A stretch of DNA of 64,000 nt from Straminergon stramineum (GCA_963920665.1 OY987265.1:11289001-11353000); one strand, 5' to 3'. Counted from the first letter of the stretch, positions 48,143-60,995 are shown. The notes: generated by a model not told the origin, from the sequence alone. A program made the numbers and translations.

Positions 48143-50098
48143 ATGGATAGCTTATCTCATTTGCCGTATCCAGAGGTGAACATGACTATCGCCGCTTTGT
48201 TTGACTTCCAAGGCACACGCTACGTGTCTCTTGGTATTATCACATCACTCCACCCATTACAATTGGACTATATAGTGATGGTTGAGCTCCAAAATAGGGA
48301 CTTAACTGACATTTACTATCCTTCTCATAGGTACTACAATCACCCACGGTCATTAATAGTTTCGACACACATGCATGTTGTAGATGCTCATGGAGGATTG
48401 AGGCTTATTTCTCCACCTTTGGAGGAGTTGGGACACATGCCTTTACCTTCTTCTATCCCTATCACCTCTCGAGAGTCCCAAGGTACTTATATAGGAGGCC
48501 CATATGATATACATCCCCCTATTTGGAAAGGCACTGGGTGTAGCTTTTGGTACATGGGCAATCGCTACTTCAGTGTTTCATCTCATTCTATACATGTTTC
48601 TGGTGTTCGATTGGATTTATGGCCCAATTCTTATATCAGATATCGCCACTTAGATGGCCTTACACGAGTGGCCGAGGTATTACATTGCCTTTTAGATTCC
48701 GGTAGTGGGGTTTCTTTTATTTTAGCTCGTTCTTTTCTTACCTTAGATGACATTAGGTCATTTGGATCCATTATTCCAAACACTATCCATTCTACTACTG
48801 GAGGTCGACATTCAAGAACTAGTGAGATCTTTTACTCAACAACATCTTTCATTATACTACTTGATGAAATTCAAGGTATGTTTCAAATATTTCTTCACCT
48901 ATTATTGCCTAAATATTTTGTCAAAAATTGATGACACAATTACACATGATTGCCTCCCCTCAAATATAAGATTGTTATAACAAAGGCTTCTAGTGTACAC
49001 TAAAAAATTTCTTTTATAGGATTGTCTTTTCATTCTTATTTTGAAAAATCTATTACTTATTTCTACTATGCTTTCTTTCCTTGCACTTTTTGGAGACTAA
49101 AACATTTGTGCTTCAAACTTCCCTATTATTAGCTTAGTATAATGGATCCATTATGTACTCGTGCATGTATAGAATTTTTTAATAATATAAATATGTCCAC
49201 ATGCCAATGCTCTTCCAATTTCAAACTTAATGATCAACATTGTAAATGTTTTCATTTGACACTAAGAGGTGTCATTTATTTAATAAACCAATTCTTAATT
49301 ATAAAATTATTTTTAAAAAACATTTTCAATATCATTTAGTGATTTTTGAAGGTCACATTATTTTTTATTACTTATTTTCTAAATGAATTGACTTCTATCT
49401 CTTTTACAGATGTTGTGGATGTTTTTTTCACTGAAGCCAGCTACATCCTTTGGTCAGGGCGAATGCTTCCCTACTTATCATATTTTTGTCGGTTCTTGGT
49501 TCATTTGCGGACTCCTTCTTCTACATGGATTCCATTATCCATATCAGGTACTTCTGATGTTGTTCTTCATCGTCTTGCTTCAAGTCGAGCATTTGGTAGG
49601 TCTGGTGTTTTACCCAGTACCTTGCACATTCCTCAACCACATGTACGAGTGTCAGTATTTACAACTTCTATTGCACGAGCTATTTATGACCGGCTCAGTA
49701 GTGTACGACATGTTCGTCATGACATGCTGAGATCTTACGTAGAGGTTGTATGTGATAGTGATACTTGGAGACTAGTTTTTAGTCCCATCATTTTACATGC
49801 TGTTATTGAGCATCATTCTAGATACATTAGATTGATAGTTACTGGATATCCATTACTACGTCGATGGATTTTTGTTGCTTGGTCTCATTTTCCTGATAGG
49901 GATTTCGTTGAGGATTGCATGTCCCCACATCCCCATCCCCCACGTTGTAGAGTAGATGACTCCATGACTTTCACTTATTATCCACATTCCACACGGGCCC
50001 CACGATTACGTGTGGCATTCACATGGGAGCGTTACTTGTGGAATGCCATTCACCACCGTTATGAAGGCATTGGTCCTCATGATCGGTACATTGACTAA
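48143..50098 (+). CDS. BAH-like domain protein, candidate accessory gene of a DNA transposon
   Basis: Two exons, 48143-48875 and 49410-50098, joined in phase 1 at AG|GTATG and TTTTACAG, give 473 residues without a break. The ATG has A at -3 and G at +4. An acceptor-like TTTCAATGCAG ends at 48089, so a 5' leader intron is likely. Residues about 165-300 follow the BAH pattern: YIRYRH, VAEVLHCLLDSGSGVSFILAR, a SEIFYST segment, DVVDVFF, and a closing YFCRF. BAH domains bind nucleosomes or other proteins. Residues before about 165 and after about 300 match nothing I know. The C-terminal part is rich in His, Arg and aromatic residues (WRLVFSP, FTWERYLWNAIHHRYEG). The gene converges on the transposase-like gene at 55454-59757, with a gap full of mobile elements. 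The BAH assignment is from pattern only. It could instead be a host gene of unknown function. Confidence 0.6.
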
Positions 50099-50231
50099 TA
50101 GTATTATATTTGGTACCTTGTCTTCTACATTGTAAGTGCCCCTCTCATGTTCTACTATATTTCTATAACCCTCAAAGCTCCATACTTAATTTGTGATATA
50201 CTTTCATTTGCTTTAGAACTACTACTTCTTT

Positions 50232-51160
50232 TTAACCCCTAAATGTATTTGACTATGTTTTCACCAAAAATGCTCCAAAACTACCATTTCTAGAACAACT
50301 ACCAAATTTTAGAAAAAAAACATTTTTATGCACATATAACCATAGGATCTTGTAGTACCCAGTTTTGAGAAGATGTCAAAAAAATTCAGAAATTTCCAAC
50401 ATGAATCTTGCAAGATATTAGCATTTAAAGTGACAAAAAACCTTTTCCTAGCCCTACAAAAATTTTCACAAGGTCGGATCATTATGAAAAAATGGTCAGA
50501 ATGGTTCTAACTCTTTGGATTCCTTCTTCATGGCAAGTTGGATACATGCTTGAAAAATCTCAGATCATTTGAAATTGTACAACATATAGGAAGAAATTAG
50601 TAAGTAGAAAGAAGTAGAGAATGATTCAAAATACTAAATTGATAACAATTTATTTACGGAATTGAAAAATGTTAATCCCAATGGTTTTAATGTTTTGATA
50701 AACAATCCACACCTAAAGTTGTTCTTTTTATCCAAAAATATTTGAAATTGAGTTAAATAAAGGCTTACAAAGTTTATTTCACAATGGTGATTCCATAACT
50801 ACCCACAACAAAAACTCTTCACAACTTTTATCTCATTAATCAACTTGCAATGATTCAAAGCTTTCCACGTGTACATAAATGAAGGAAACTAATTTTAAAT
50901 TTGTATTTTAAAAAAAATTGATTTCTAAAGAAGATTTTTTAGATGCCTGAGCTACTCGCCAAGTAATGAAAACTACATATCATACAATAACTTTTTAACC
51001 ATGTATTCAAAAGTTATAAAAATTGTTGGGCCTCAAAGCTACTCCTTGGGCACATTTTGTGAGAAAATTTTAAAGAAATAAAATAAAAAATTTATTTGTA
51101 GTGAGTTGTCCAAAATTGCTATGTTGCCAAAAAAATGTTGTTTGGTCCTTTAGGGGATAA
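50232..51160 (+). mobile_element. TTAA-family element, copy D (full length)
   Basis: 50236-51156 is 921 bp, exactly the length of copy A. It starts CCCCTAAATGTATTTGACTA and ends GGTCCTTTAGGGG. TTAA precedes it, and the right flank is ATAA, one change from TTAA. The interior is collinear with copy A and non-coding. Confidence 0.8.
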
Positions 51161-51671
51161 AATAAGCACAAAAAATAAAAAATTTCTTGCTCCTCTACCC
51201 TTAAGATGTACATAGCATTCCTATAGATTGAAACTATATGAAATCAATTTCAAAAATAATCATAAATACAATGTATATAGTAATTAGTGTTTCATAAATG
51301 GAAGTGCTAGAAATAGTTTTATTTTTTCTTTTATTTCAATTTTCAAGCAAGTTCTAGTAGCTCAATATTTGTTATTAGTATATTTTGGAGAATTTCTTGT
51401 ACCTTCTATGTGATATTTTTTCTAATAGAATATTTTTATCATCAAATTTCGATAAGTTTAGCATTCTATATACCAGATTCTTGATTGTTTTGTATATTCC
51501 TCTTCTAATTCAAATTTCTTTCAATTTTCAAGAAAACAACATCCCAAGGTTGGTGTTCATATAAAATTGAAGCTTTGATTTTTCCATATTTATAATTTTT
51601 CTAAAAAATATTTTATTTTGTAACTAGTTAAAAGAAAATTGAGCAAGTTCTACATGCAACTCTAAATTTAA

Positions 51672-52545
51672 TTAACCCCTAAAGGTCCTCGACTATGTTA
51701 TCACCAAAAACTCTCATAAATTGCCATTTCTAACACAAGTACCAAAATTTTGAAAAATTTCATTTTTGGATACATAGAACCATAGGATTTTGTAGTAAGA
51801 TAGCTTGAGAAGATGTGGATTTCTTTTTTTAATTCCATTATGTACATTACAAGATATTAGCATTTAAAGTGACAAAAATCCTTTTGGGGGCCTAGCCAAA
51901 AAAAGGTCATCCATACTTTACAAGGTCACATTCGAATGAAAAAATGTCAAAAATGGTGGTTCTTCTTTAGATTCATCCTTCAAGGCAAGTTGGCTATTTG
52001 CTTGCAAATCTTCAAACCATTCGGAATTGTGCAACCTATAGGGAAAAAATAATAAGTAGAAGTAGAGAATGATTTAAAATACTAAATTGTTAACAATTTA
52101 TTAATGCAATTGAAAAATGTCAATCGCAATGGTTGTAATGTGGTAATAACAATCTTCACGTAATGTACAAATTTTTTTTAAATATTGAAAATTGAGTTAA
52201 AAAGAAGACTTCAAAGTTTATTTTAGGAGTAGAAAAAACTACAATTGCGTGCAAACTAAAACATTTTATACCTTTTCACTCATTGATCAAAATGGAATGA
52301 TTATATATATGACCCTAAATGTAGAACAACCATTTCAAATTTTTATTTTAGAAGATAGTGATTTCTCATATTAGATTGGACTACTTGAATTGAGAAACAA
52401 ACTACATATTAGGCCAAAACTTTCGACTCATATTTCCAAATGTTGTGAAATTTAGTGTACATGAAATATATTCCTTGTCCACACCTTTTGTAAAAGTTTG
52501 GGCCACAAATATAAAAATCTCTAGTCATATAGACTTGCCCAAAAT
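51672..52545 (+). mobile_element. TTAA-family element, copy E (right end missing)
   Basis: Starts TTAACCCCTAAAGGTCC at 51672 and stays collinear with copies A and D to about 52545, where it stops some 45 bp short of the expected right end. At that point the reversed copy F begins at a TTAA. Confidence 0.7.
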
Positions 52546-53440
52546 TTAACCCCTAAAGGATCAAACGGTGTTTTTTTAGCAACATAGTGATTTTAGGCAG
52601 CTCACTACAAATGGAATTTTTTTTTTTTTTCTTTCAAATTTTCACACAACCTGTGCCAAAGGAGTAGATTTAAGGCCTAAAAGTTTTTATAACTTTTGAA
52701 GACATGGTTAAAAATTTATTGTATGATATGTAGTTTTCATTACTTAGTGGCAGGCACCTAAGGCAATAAAAAAAATACATTAAAAATCACTTTTTTTTAA
52801 AATAAAAATTTGAAATTGATTTTCTAAATTTATATATACATCTAAAGCTTTGAATCATTCCATTTAGATTTGTGAGATGAAAGTTAAGAAAAGTTTTAGT
52901 TGTGGATAGTTTGTGGGTAGTTATGGAATCTCCACTATAAAATAAACTTTGAAGACCTTTATTTAACTCAATTTTCAATATTTTTGGAAAAAAATAAAAA
53001 ATATATTTGAAGATTTTCTATGAAAACATTGCAACCATTGGGATTGGCATTTTTCAATTCCGAAAATATATTGTTAACAATTCAGTATTTTGAATCATTC
53101 TCTATTTCTTTCTACTAACTAATTTTTTCCTACATGTTGTACAATTCCAAATGATCTAAAAATTTTCAAGAATATGGAAAACTTTCCTTGAAGAATGAAT
53201 CCAAAGAATTACAACCATTTCAGACATTTCTTCATAATGATTTGACCTTTTGAAGTGTAGTTGCTTGGGGTTTTGCAAGGCCAAAAAATAGTTTTTGTCA
53301 ATTTAAACGCTAATATCTTGTAGTCTACATGGTGGAAATTTTTTCCACATCTTCTCAAACCTGGATACTACAAGATCCTATAGTTATATGTGCATTAAAA
53401 TGTTTTTTTCTTCTAAAATTTGGTATTTGTACTAGAAATG
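52546..53440 (-). mobile_element. TTAA-family element, copy F (reverse, left end missing)
   Basis: Starts TTAACCCCTAAAGGATC at 52546 and reads as the reverse of the family (TTTTAGCAACATAG, then the shared interior). It is lost at about 53440, roughly 30 bp short of full length. With copy E it forms a tail-to-tail inverted pair of about 1.77 kb. Confidence 0.7.
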
Positions 53441-53812
53441 ACACCCGGGGAGTTTACTCTTGAGTTTTAGAAAACTACATGAGTTAAAAGATAGGGTCCA
53501 TTTAATTCAAAGGGGGGAAATTTTATATTATATGTAGGGCTACTATAGTGTCCATGAAATTCTACATACTTTAATATATAGAAATTAGGCTACATAAAAA
53601 CATCATGTAGTAAGAATCTTTATTAATAAGTTATGAAGGGTGATTGACAAAAATTGTGCCATAGTACTAATAGCATGCATATAAAAAAAGGCAAATGTAA
53701 AACATTTACCACAAATGGCAAAAATTGTCACATTGCACAAATAGGGAGGTTTACCTTAGTGGATTGAATGCCCCCAAAACTATACAATGCGAGGATAGAG
53801 TTTATAGTTCAT

Positions 53813-54733
53813 TTAACCCCTAAAGGACCATTGTCCCTTTGGGGGACAAATGAGATTTTGGGTAGGTACCTACGGTCTCAATTTCTGTCCTGATTTTTTG
53901 AAACTTTTTATGAGGATAGAAAAATTGATTAGCTTTTTGGGAATATTTTTTTTCATTTTGAACCCCAAAACAAAAGTTATGCCCAAATAAGCTCAGAACA
54001 AGGGAGAGGGGACAGAAAAATAAAGTTTCAGAAATCTGAATTTTTTTATTTTTTATTTTTTTCCTTATAGATTGTATTTTTGTCTACACATAAAGCTTTG
54101 ATTCATTCCGTTTGGATTTGTTATGAGAAAGTTAAAGACAATCTTGTTTTTCAGGCACTTCAAGCATCTTCTTTAACTTGTGGGATTCATTTCTAAATGC
54201 AATTTTTACAATTTTCCAAAATAAGAAGGTCCAGGTCGTTTCATTTGCTTTGAGGAACAATCTCACCAATGGGATTAGTGCATTTTAATTCCATTTTAGA
54301 GATATTAATAGTTTAGATTTTCCTACTATCATGTACCTACTTCTACTTAACAATTTTTTAAAGAATCAAAATTAATTTTTTTTTGTATTTTCATTTTTTC
54401 CCTAGACTCTCAACCCAATTCTCAACCATAAAGATTTAAAGCTCAAAACTCTGTAGTGCAAAAAACTAAAGTTAAGAAGGTTCAAAGTCAAATAACCTAG
54501 TCCCGCAATATGTGGAAAAGCTTGTTTTCTTCACTTTAAATGCAAATATCCTGCAATCTATGTGGTCAAAATTTCTGAATTTTTTTTCACACATTTTCAT
54601 ACTAGTTAGGTGTAAGATCCTATGGTAAAATGTGCAGAAAATACCATTTTCAAATTTTTTTACTCTTTGCTCTATAAATGGCAGTTTTGAGTGTTTTTTT
54701 GCAGAAAAAAGGCCTTGGTCCTTTAGGGGTTAT
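53813..54733 (-). mobile_element. TTAA-family element, copy G (reverse, divergent)
   Basis: 53817-54729 is 913 bp, with CCCCTAAAGGACC at one end and GGTCCTTTAGGGG at the other. These 13-bp ends are perfect inverted repeats. The flanks are TTAA and TTAT. The interior is more diverged than in copies A, D and F but keeps the same length and landmarks. Confidence 0.7.
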
Positions 54734-55189
54734 CTTCAATCTTTGAAGTTGTATGTATTAAACACACGAAATCATATTGAATGGGATGTTCACAGCTAAT
54801 TCAATGGAAATTCTAAAGTGTCCAATAGTAAATTTGTTATTAAAAACTATCATTTGGTCAATGACCCTTGAATTGAATCAATTGTTGTTGGTTTCATAGT
54901 GTATCCCTAGCCTATATATGCATGTAGTAAAAGTAAGGAAAATTTGTAGAGAAGGACGGTAATTGGTAAAATTTGGTCACTTAAATATTATATGTAAGAT
55001 ATCCCCATTATAAAAATTAAATGAATGAATTTGCAAAAAAACATAGGATAGTGGAAATACACTCTTGTAGCTTTTTATATAAAAATATGGTCATCTTAAA
55101 TGCAATAATGAAGGTAGATAGCCCCACGTCAAATACCCTCTTAACTCAAGTGTATACCTTAAATTACAAGGAGTGATCTCCCTGGGAAA

Positions 55190-55287
55190 TGACAATTTCA
55201 AATCATTTTTGGTGAAAACATAGTCAAATACTTATAGGGGTTAAATTTCTATGTTGCCAACAATTTATCTTGGTCCTTTAGGGTTTA
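55190..55287. mobile_element. Composite of two TTAA-family ends, copy H
   Basis: A reversed left end (TTTTTGGTGAAAACATAGTC to TATAGGGG, ending 55240) is followed by TTAA and then by a forward right end (ATGTTGCCAA to CCTTTAGGG, ending 55283), also followed by TTAA. The interior of both copies is missing, as expected after nested insertion and deletion or abortive transposition. Confidence 0.6.
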
Positions 55288-55453
55288 ATACAATTTTTTA
55301 ATTATGCTACAAAAATGTTTTTTACAAGTAGAACAACTTCTCTCCATGAATATAATAATTGAAAATATGTATACATGTTGATTGCAAATATTATATATCT
55401 ATATCTATGTGTGTGTGTAATGTATATATACCAATATACTACATAGAAGGCTA

Positions 55454-58400
55454 CTAATCATCATGGGGAACAGTAAAACCCGCACTCATAGATGTTCGTC
55501 GTGAACCTCGACGAGTCCCTCTACTATGTCCTCTAGTACGCCCTCCCCTCAAACCTACCTCATCAACTGTACCATGAATGGAAGAACACTCTCTGTCCTG
55601 GGCTCGTGTTATATCTTCTTCGTCATGTACTTGTGGCTCCTCTGAAAGTACCAGTGGTCGCTTTGCCATGCGTCGAAATCCAAGACGTGCCTCTTCCACC
55701 TCAATAGCTATTTGGGTAAGCTCTCTTGTACGTGGAAGAAGATTTGAATCCTGCAAAAAGAAAATGTTCAGACATTCGTATTTATTTTTGAAGAAATTAT
55801 CCTTAAAATTCTAATGTCGAAAATAACTTACCAAGGCTTGTAGTGGACCACTCCCTCTAGATTGCTCTAATAAAGGTTGCCGACGATAATGATTATACCA
55901 ATTGTGCCACAACTGGTAAATTTGCTCTGGAGTAACTACGCCCTCATGTGGTGTTGTAAGCTCTAAAGCCATAGCCATAGTAATGTCTTCTCTACCCTTT
56001 TCTTCAAACATCTTCAACATAGTAGTTCGAATGTATTTAGGGACCCACTTCCTTGTTCGTTTTTTCTGCATATATGCAACCAATGTAATGTTAGTATAGT
56101 GAAATGAAAAAAACTATAACAATATCATTACATATAATCTTATTTTAAAATAAAAAACATACCTTCAACAAATCCTCATATGCTATCCTGACATGCATGT
56201 ATTGAGAGAGCATTTCTTTTTGCAAATCCATACGATCCCACTCTGCAGTCTGATCAAAAGTACACATATAAAAGAATTAATGGCTACAATATTTCACAGA
56301 ATTCAATAAAGAAAATAATATTACATTCTTGTAATTCTATCATCCTTTAAAAAATGAAGAATATACCAATGAATAATTCTAGAATGGTTAATTAAAACAT
56401 GTATTGTACAAGTATATACCCCTCGTATTTCAGCTGATGGACCTCCTTTTCCCGCTCCTTGAGCAGTGTGCAAACTCTTCGCCTCACGATGCTTTCGTTC
56501 CACGACTTCATTCTTCAAACGACCCAATGTCAACACTGTTGGTAGAGATATGCTCATTTGCCCTGCATGTGCTGTCTGAATGTGGAAGTATGGAGTGAAT
56601 GTCTCAAATAACCTGGATGCATGCCATGCAAACTCCTTTGCCACAAATGGTAAACTGTTCAACAGACCACCAAATAATATTCAAATTTTCATATTCAAAT
56701 TTTCAAAATAGTAGATGGAAAGTGTAAAAAAAATAAAATTTCATTACAATTCATTATAACATTCACCTGCCCTCCAATTGTGAATTGATAGAAACATTTT
56801 GTGCTTCATATGCTTGTTGTAAAATATTGAAGCGACGATATGCTTCCCACATCATAGTAATGTGTCGAAGACGATCCACAGATGGAGTATCTGAAATAAC
56901 CTGCATTCAAAAATATAAACACATTTATATAAGAAATGGTTAACTTTTATCATTATATTAAAAAAATTGTAGAAAATTATTTCATGATAAATATGCAAAT
57001 AGAAAATCATACTTGAAGCAACAACTCCATGTGTTGTAGAATGCGGTCCACAATAATGCCATCTCCTTGACCAAATTTGAGGGAACGATAACTAAATTTT
57101 TTTTGCTCTTCTCTTCCACTGTCACTTGCACTGCAATGGGTGCTATCTGTACAATTGAATACATCATTTTAATGTAAATTTTAACTTATATAATCATACA
57201 TATAAAAAATCATATCACGAACTTCTATATATCCAAATATATAAATGAAAGGTGGAGTACTTGTAAAATCCTCCGCAATCTATCAAATCGAGAAGGTCTC
57301 TCTACAACTGGGACAATAGCATCGAGGTCTTGTGCAAAACGTTCCAAATGAGAGAACAACTTTCGAATAGTTCGGATAGAAGCATGACGAGTACAATATA
57401 CCAAATCTGTCATATGTGGTGGAGTAACCTACATTATGTATAGTGAATTAGATAATTTCCAAAAACGTGTAATAATCATGTGATAAACAAACATAGTTAA
57501 AAAATTGATTCAATGTTATACCTTTTCATTATTTTCGCGATCCATAGGCCAATTCTTCAATACCGTCAAGTACATGGTCCTCTGATTTGGAATAGTCATA
57601 ATGTGAAGCCACAGTGGAGAATCGATGAGATAATCTTGTGGAATCCAAGGATTCAACTCCTACAATTCAGAAATATGAAGATTAATAAAAAACATAAAGA
57701 CGACATAAAAGCTTTCATTTACTTGGAATTTAAGAATTTCAATATGTCAAAGATGTAGGATAGTTAATATACGTGAATCAAAGATGCACCCATATGCCAT
57801 TGTTGTCCAATAGATTGTAGAGTGTCTGAGGTACAAATTGGAATTTCCGTTGTAACATGAATTGAGCTTGGTTTTGTCACCATACACCATGGACAAAAGC
57901 TTGTACCGAGAGCAGATGCAGCACCACGAGAGACAAGAGCATAGGAGCAAGCTAAGTCATGGCACTCAAAAAGTCGAACTTCCAAATGTCGACCATCCAC
58001 AATGATACCATCTCGCATAATACTAGAGAGTTGGTCAAAAGTATGGCCACCTTCTGGAAAAGCTTGTCTATTGCACACATGGGCAAGAACTTCTCCATCA
58101 GAATCTTTACCCTCATATTTGGCAATTGATATACAATATAGTAGCCCTCTGTCATGTAGCAACTCCAAAAATACTTCACAAACCTTCACAACAACAAAAG
58201 TATTGGCACATTAATATTGTATTATATAACCTAAATTTTTAATAATTAAACTGACATTGGAACTTTCAATTTTTATGACAGTTTTAGTGTAGAAGATAAA
58301 ATACCTGCCCACCCCGATTCCAATGACATCTTGAGTCTATAGCAAGTTTGAAAAACACAACCCCCTCCACAATAGAAGCAGCCCTCCGCTCGTATAAGAG

Positions 58401-59757
58401 GACCATGTAGGTCATCCATGTACTGACATGGTTTACTTGCACACCATATGTGACTCCATCTGTACGCTGCCAGCCTAAACCATCACGGAAAGCGTCGTTT
58501 TTGAATTTCTGCAAAAAAAATGAAAGAATAAAAAATAAAATATTTATTTCAATTTTTCTTGTCTTGCATATTAAATTGTCTTATTGAACCCAAAGAGACA
58601 AAGATGTTTGTAAGCCCATAACTACTTCAACATATTTTTATAGTGACATATGTGGAATTGGCATCTACATTTTCTTTAAAAACATGTTCAACTTGTGTAT
58701 CCTCACTAAATTTTAGATTGCTAAGTCCAACTCATTTCATATTTGAAGTAATTTAACATCAAAAAATAGAATTGTAAAAATTATATAATAGTTAGATACG
58801 TACCCTAAACTCTTGAATGACATTTTTACTTGTCACATTCTTGAAAACTTTAAATTCATCAAGAGACTTCAGTACTTGTAGGGATTTATGGGTGAGGCCT
58901 GAATCAAGCATCAAGAGAGCAAATATCTCTGAGGTAAAACATCCTCGAATCCTCTACAAGATACGTTGTTCAACCTCACCCTCCACATGAGGCCAAATGG
59001 ACCATGCATGTATAGCACGATCAAGTCCAAGTCGTCTTGAACGACTATCTACGAGTCCTTGATATCGGATGGACTCTAGGACATCCTCCTCCGTAATTTG
59101 ATGAAAAGGGGTGCCTGTAACTGCTGATGCACAAAAACAGACACCCATCCACCACTCTCTCCTCCTTCGAACTGAGTAGCCACCTGCACTAGCGTCTTGA
59201 ATGTGCTCTCTCACTCTTTGACTAGGAAGTAGAGTCTCTCTGTCTCCCAAACCTCCCCTACAGTACTTTCCAAAAAAATCACTCACTCCATGGAGTGCAT
59301 TTATGACAACGTCATCATCTTGAGAAGGAATGGGTGCATCAATAGATGTTGGAAACAATGATGCCCTAATAGACACATCACTTGGTAGGGTAGAAAACGT
59401 AGGCATGGGTACAAATGATGGGGATGATGACGGTGTGTTGAATGAAAATGGAAAGGGAACAGAGGGAAAATACCCAGAACAAGAAACTGTAGTATGAGGT
59501 ACAGAGGACTCTCCCAATTCACACATGTATGGCTCACATGGAACATTGGATCTGTGGATGGGCACACTCTGGATTCCAAAAGTCGTATTGACATGAGGCG
59601 GAATAGTACAGTATAATGTTTGGGAGTGAGAAACTCGACGAGAAAATAGTACAGAACCTGTATATGGTGGGAGAGTAGGAAGCACATCTGGACATTGTTG
59701 ACGTGGACGAGTTTGAGGAGAAGGATTGGGATTGGCATTTTCAGCCATCGCTTCCAT
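55454..59757 (-). pseudogene. Large DDE/RNase-H-like transposase candidate, probably inactivated
   Basis: Eleven coding exons with GT-AG borders: 59757-58804, 58508-58305, 58183-57773, 57659-57522, 57428-57261, 57146-57013, 56900-56767, 56654-56420, 56249-56163, 56065-55832, 55750-55454, for about 1000 residues. Most introns are phase 0. Residues 1 to about 190 are Pro/Ser-rich. Later landmarks are a first acidic residue in KLAIDSRCHW (about 376), a second in ECHDLACSY (about 462) followed by CPWC (about 483-486), and a Glu in LKNEVVERKHREAK (about 765). The tail is rich in Arg and Gly. D, D plus a CPxC knuckle, and E is the layout of several eukaryotic DDE transposases, but I cannot place this one in a named superfamily. 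There are two lesions: an in-frame TAG at 58956-58954 (codon 268), after which the same frame continues for 50 codons to a good donor, and a 1-nt misfit where exon 57428-57261 joins 57146-57013. The start could instead be the Met at 59748. Confidence 0.65.
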
Positions 59758-59829
59758 GCACAACCCAATGTACCTGAAAGTACTTGAATAAAAATCAACA
59801 TATACATGAGCTATAGGTGAATGGTTCAA

Positions 59830-60995
59830 CTTTGTAGTATATTAGTGAACAAGAACATTGGACATGATTTATTTATTTATTATGATATACATGCAATTTA
59901 AATTTTTTTAGGAATCTCATGATTTTGTGATTGTGTTTCACACAAAAAAGTAGCAAAGGAAAACATGATTTTTTTCTAGAATAAAAGTATGGGATAATGA
60001 ATAAAAAAATAGCATACCCAGTTCTATGACTTGGCATTAGATTATTATAAAATTATTACAATTATAAAAATTTAGGGCATCTAGAAAGTTCAGAGATGAT
60101 AGAATTTAAAGTGAAAAAGAAGTTGTCTTTCACGTAGTCTTTTTATGAGGACTACAAACATTGTGGATGCAAACTTCATATAGTTTAGGACTTACAATTG
60201 TTATAATGCAAACCATATAAGCTGTAGAAATGAGTAGAAGTAATGAATTTGTATACAAGTATTGCATAATTAAAAATATAGAAGGAAGTTCCAACTGTAA
60301 AAAAAAATTAAATTACAAGTAGTTCAAAAGTGAAGTTTGAACAAGTATGTTGTTATTAACACTTACATTGTGGTAGTAAACATTAAAAAATCATTTAAAT
60401 TTCTATTGAAAAGTTTGAAAATAGAAATGGGTTATATTGTTTAAGTTTTATTTATCTATTGGTGTTCACTACATGGGTACAAATTTTTTTTAAATTCAAA
60501 ATATTATGTAACTATTAAAAATTTTACAATGGTAGCTATCATACAATTCAATTGAACAAAGAAACGAAATTTAAATTTGATAATGGTTTGAAGGGCTAAA
60601 CTAAGATGACATACAAAGTTTGACCATATGACAATAGAATTGAGTTTTATAAGGTAAACAATAGTATGTGTTGCATAGTGAATGACCGACATTTCTAGAA
60701 GTTTCTTGTACTAAAGCTCATGCTTGTATTGTGAAAGTTTTTTCACTTAGATGTAAAATGTAAACAATGTTTTTCATTTAATCTACAAGTATTGGAAGAA
60801 AAATTGAAATGATTTTGATAAAAAGTTAGATTTTGAACATGAGGGCTAAAAAATAAGATGTCAATGGCTTTGGATTACTATTTCATAATATCAATGTATG
60901 GAATGATAATTTATAAATAAATGTAATCTAATAATGGATAGAGGAGATTTTTTTGAATGTGATATGGGAAACAAAGAACATTGGAGATGATTATG
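59830..60995. other. AT-rich flank of the transposase-like gene
   Basis: No gene seen. TACTTTCAG just upstream of the start codon, near 59780, looks like a splice acceptor, so a 5' leader exon may lie in this stretch. Confidence 0.4.

Larger units (their letters stand above)
48143..59757. mobile_element. Candidate two-gene DNA transposon (ends not found)
   Basis: Two convergent multi-exon genes: a BAH-like protein on + and a large DDE-like protein on -. They are separated by about 5.4 kb of non-coding DNA packed with TTAA-family copies. Convergent or paired helper genes are known from Mutator, CACTA and Harbinger elements, but the proteins here resemble none of those. No terminal inverted repeat or target duplication enclosing both genes was found by eye, so the boundaries are only the coding limits. 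Grouping the genes into one element is inference. Confidence 0.45.

Noticed and set aside
49410..49730. 106-codon alternative frame in exon 2 of the BAH-like gene
   Set aside because: Phase from exon 1 selects the other frame, which runs on to 50098 and completes the YFCRF motif.
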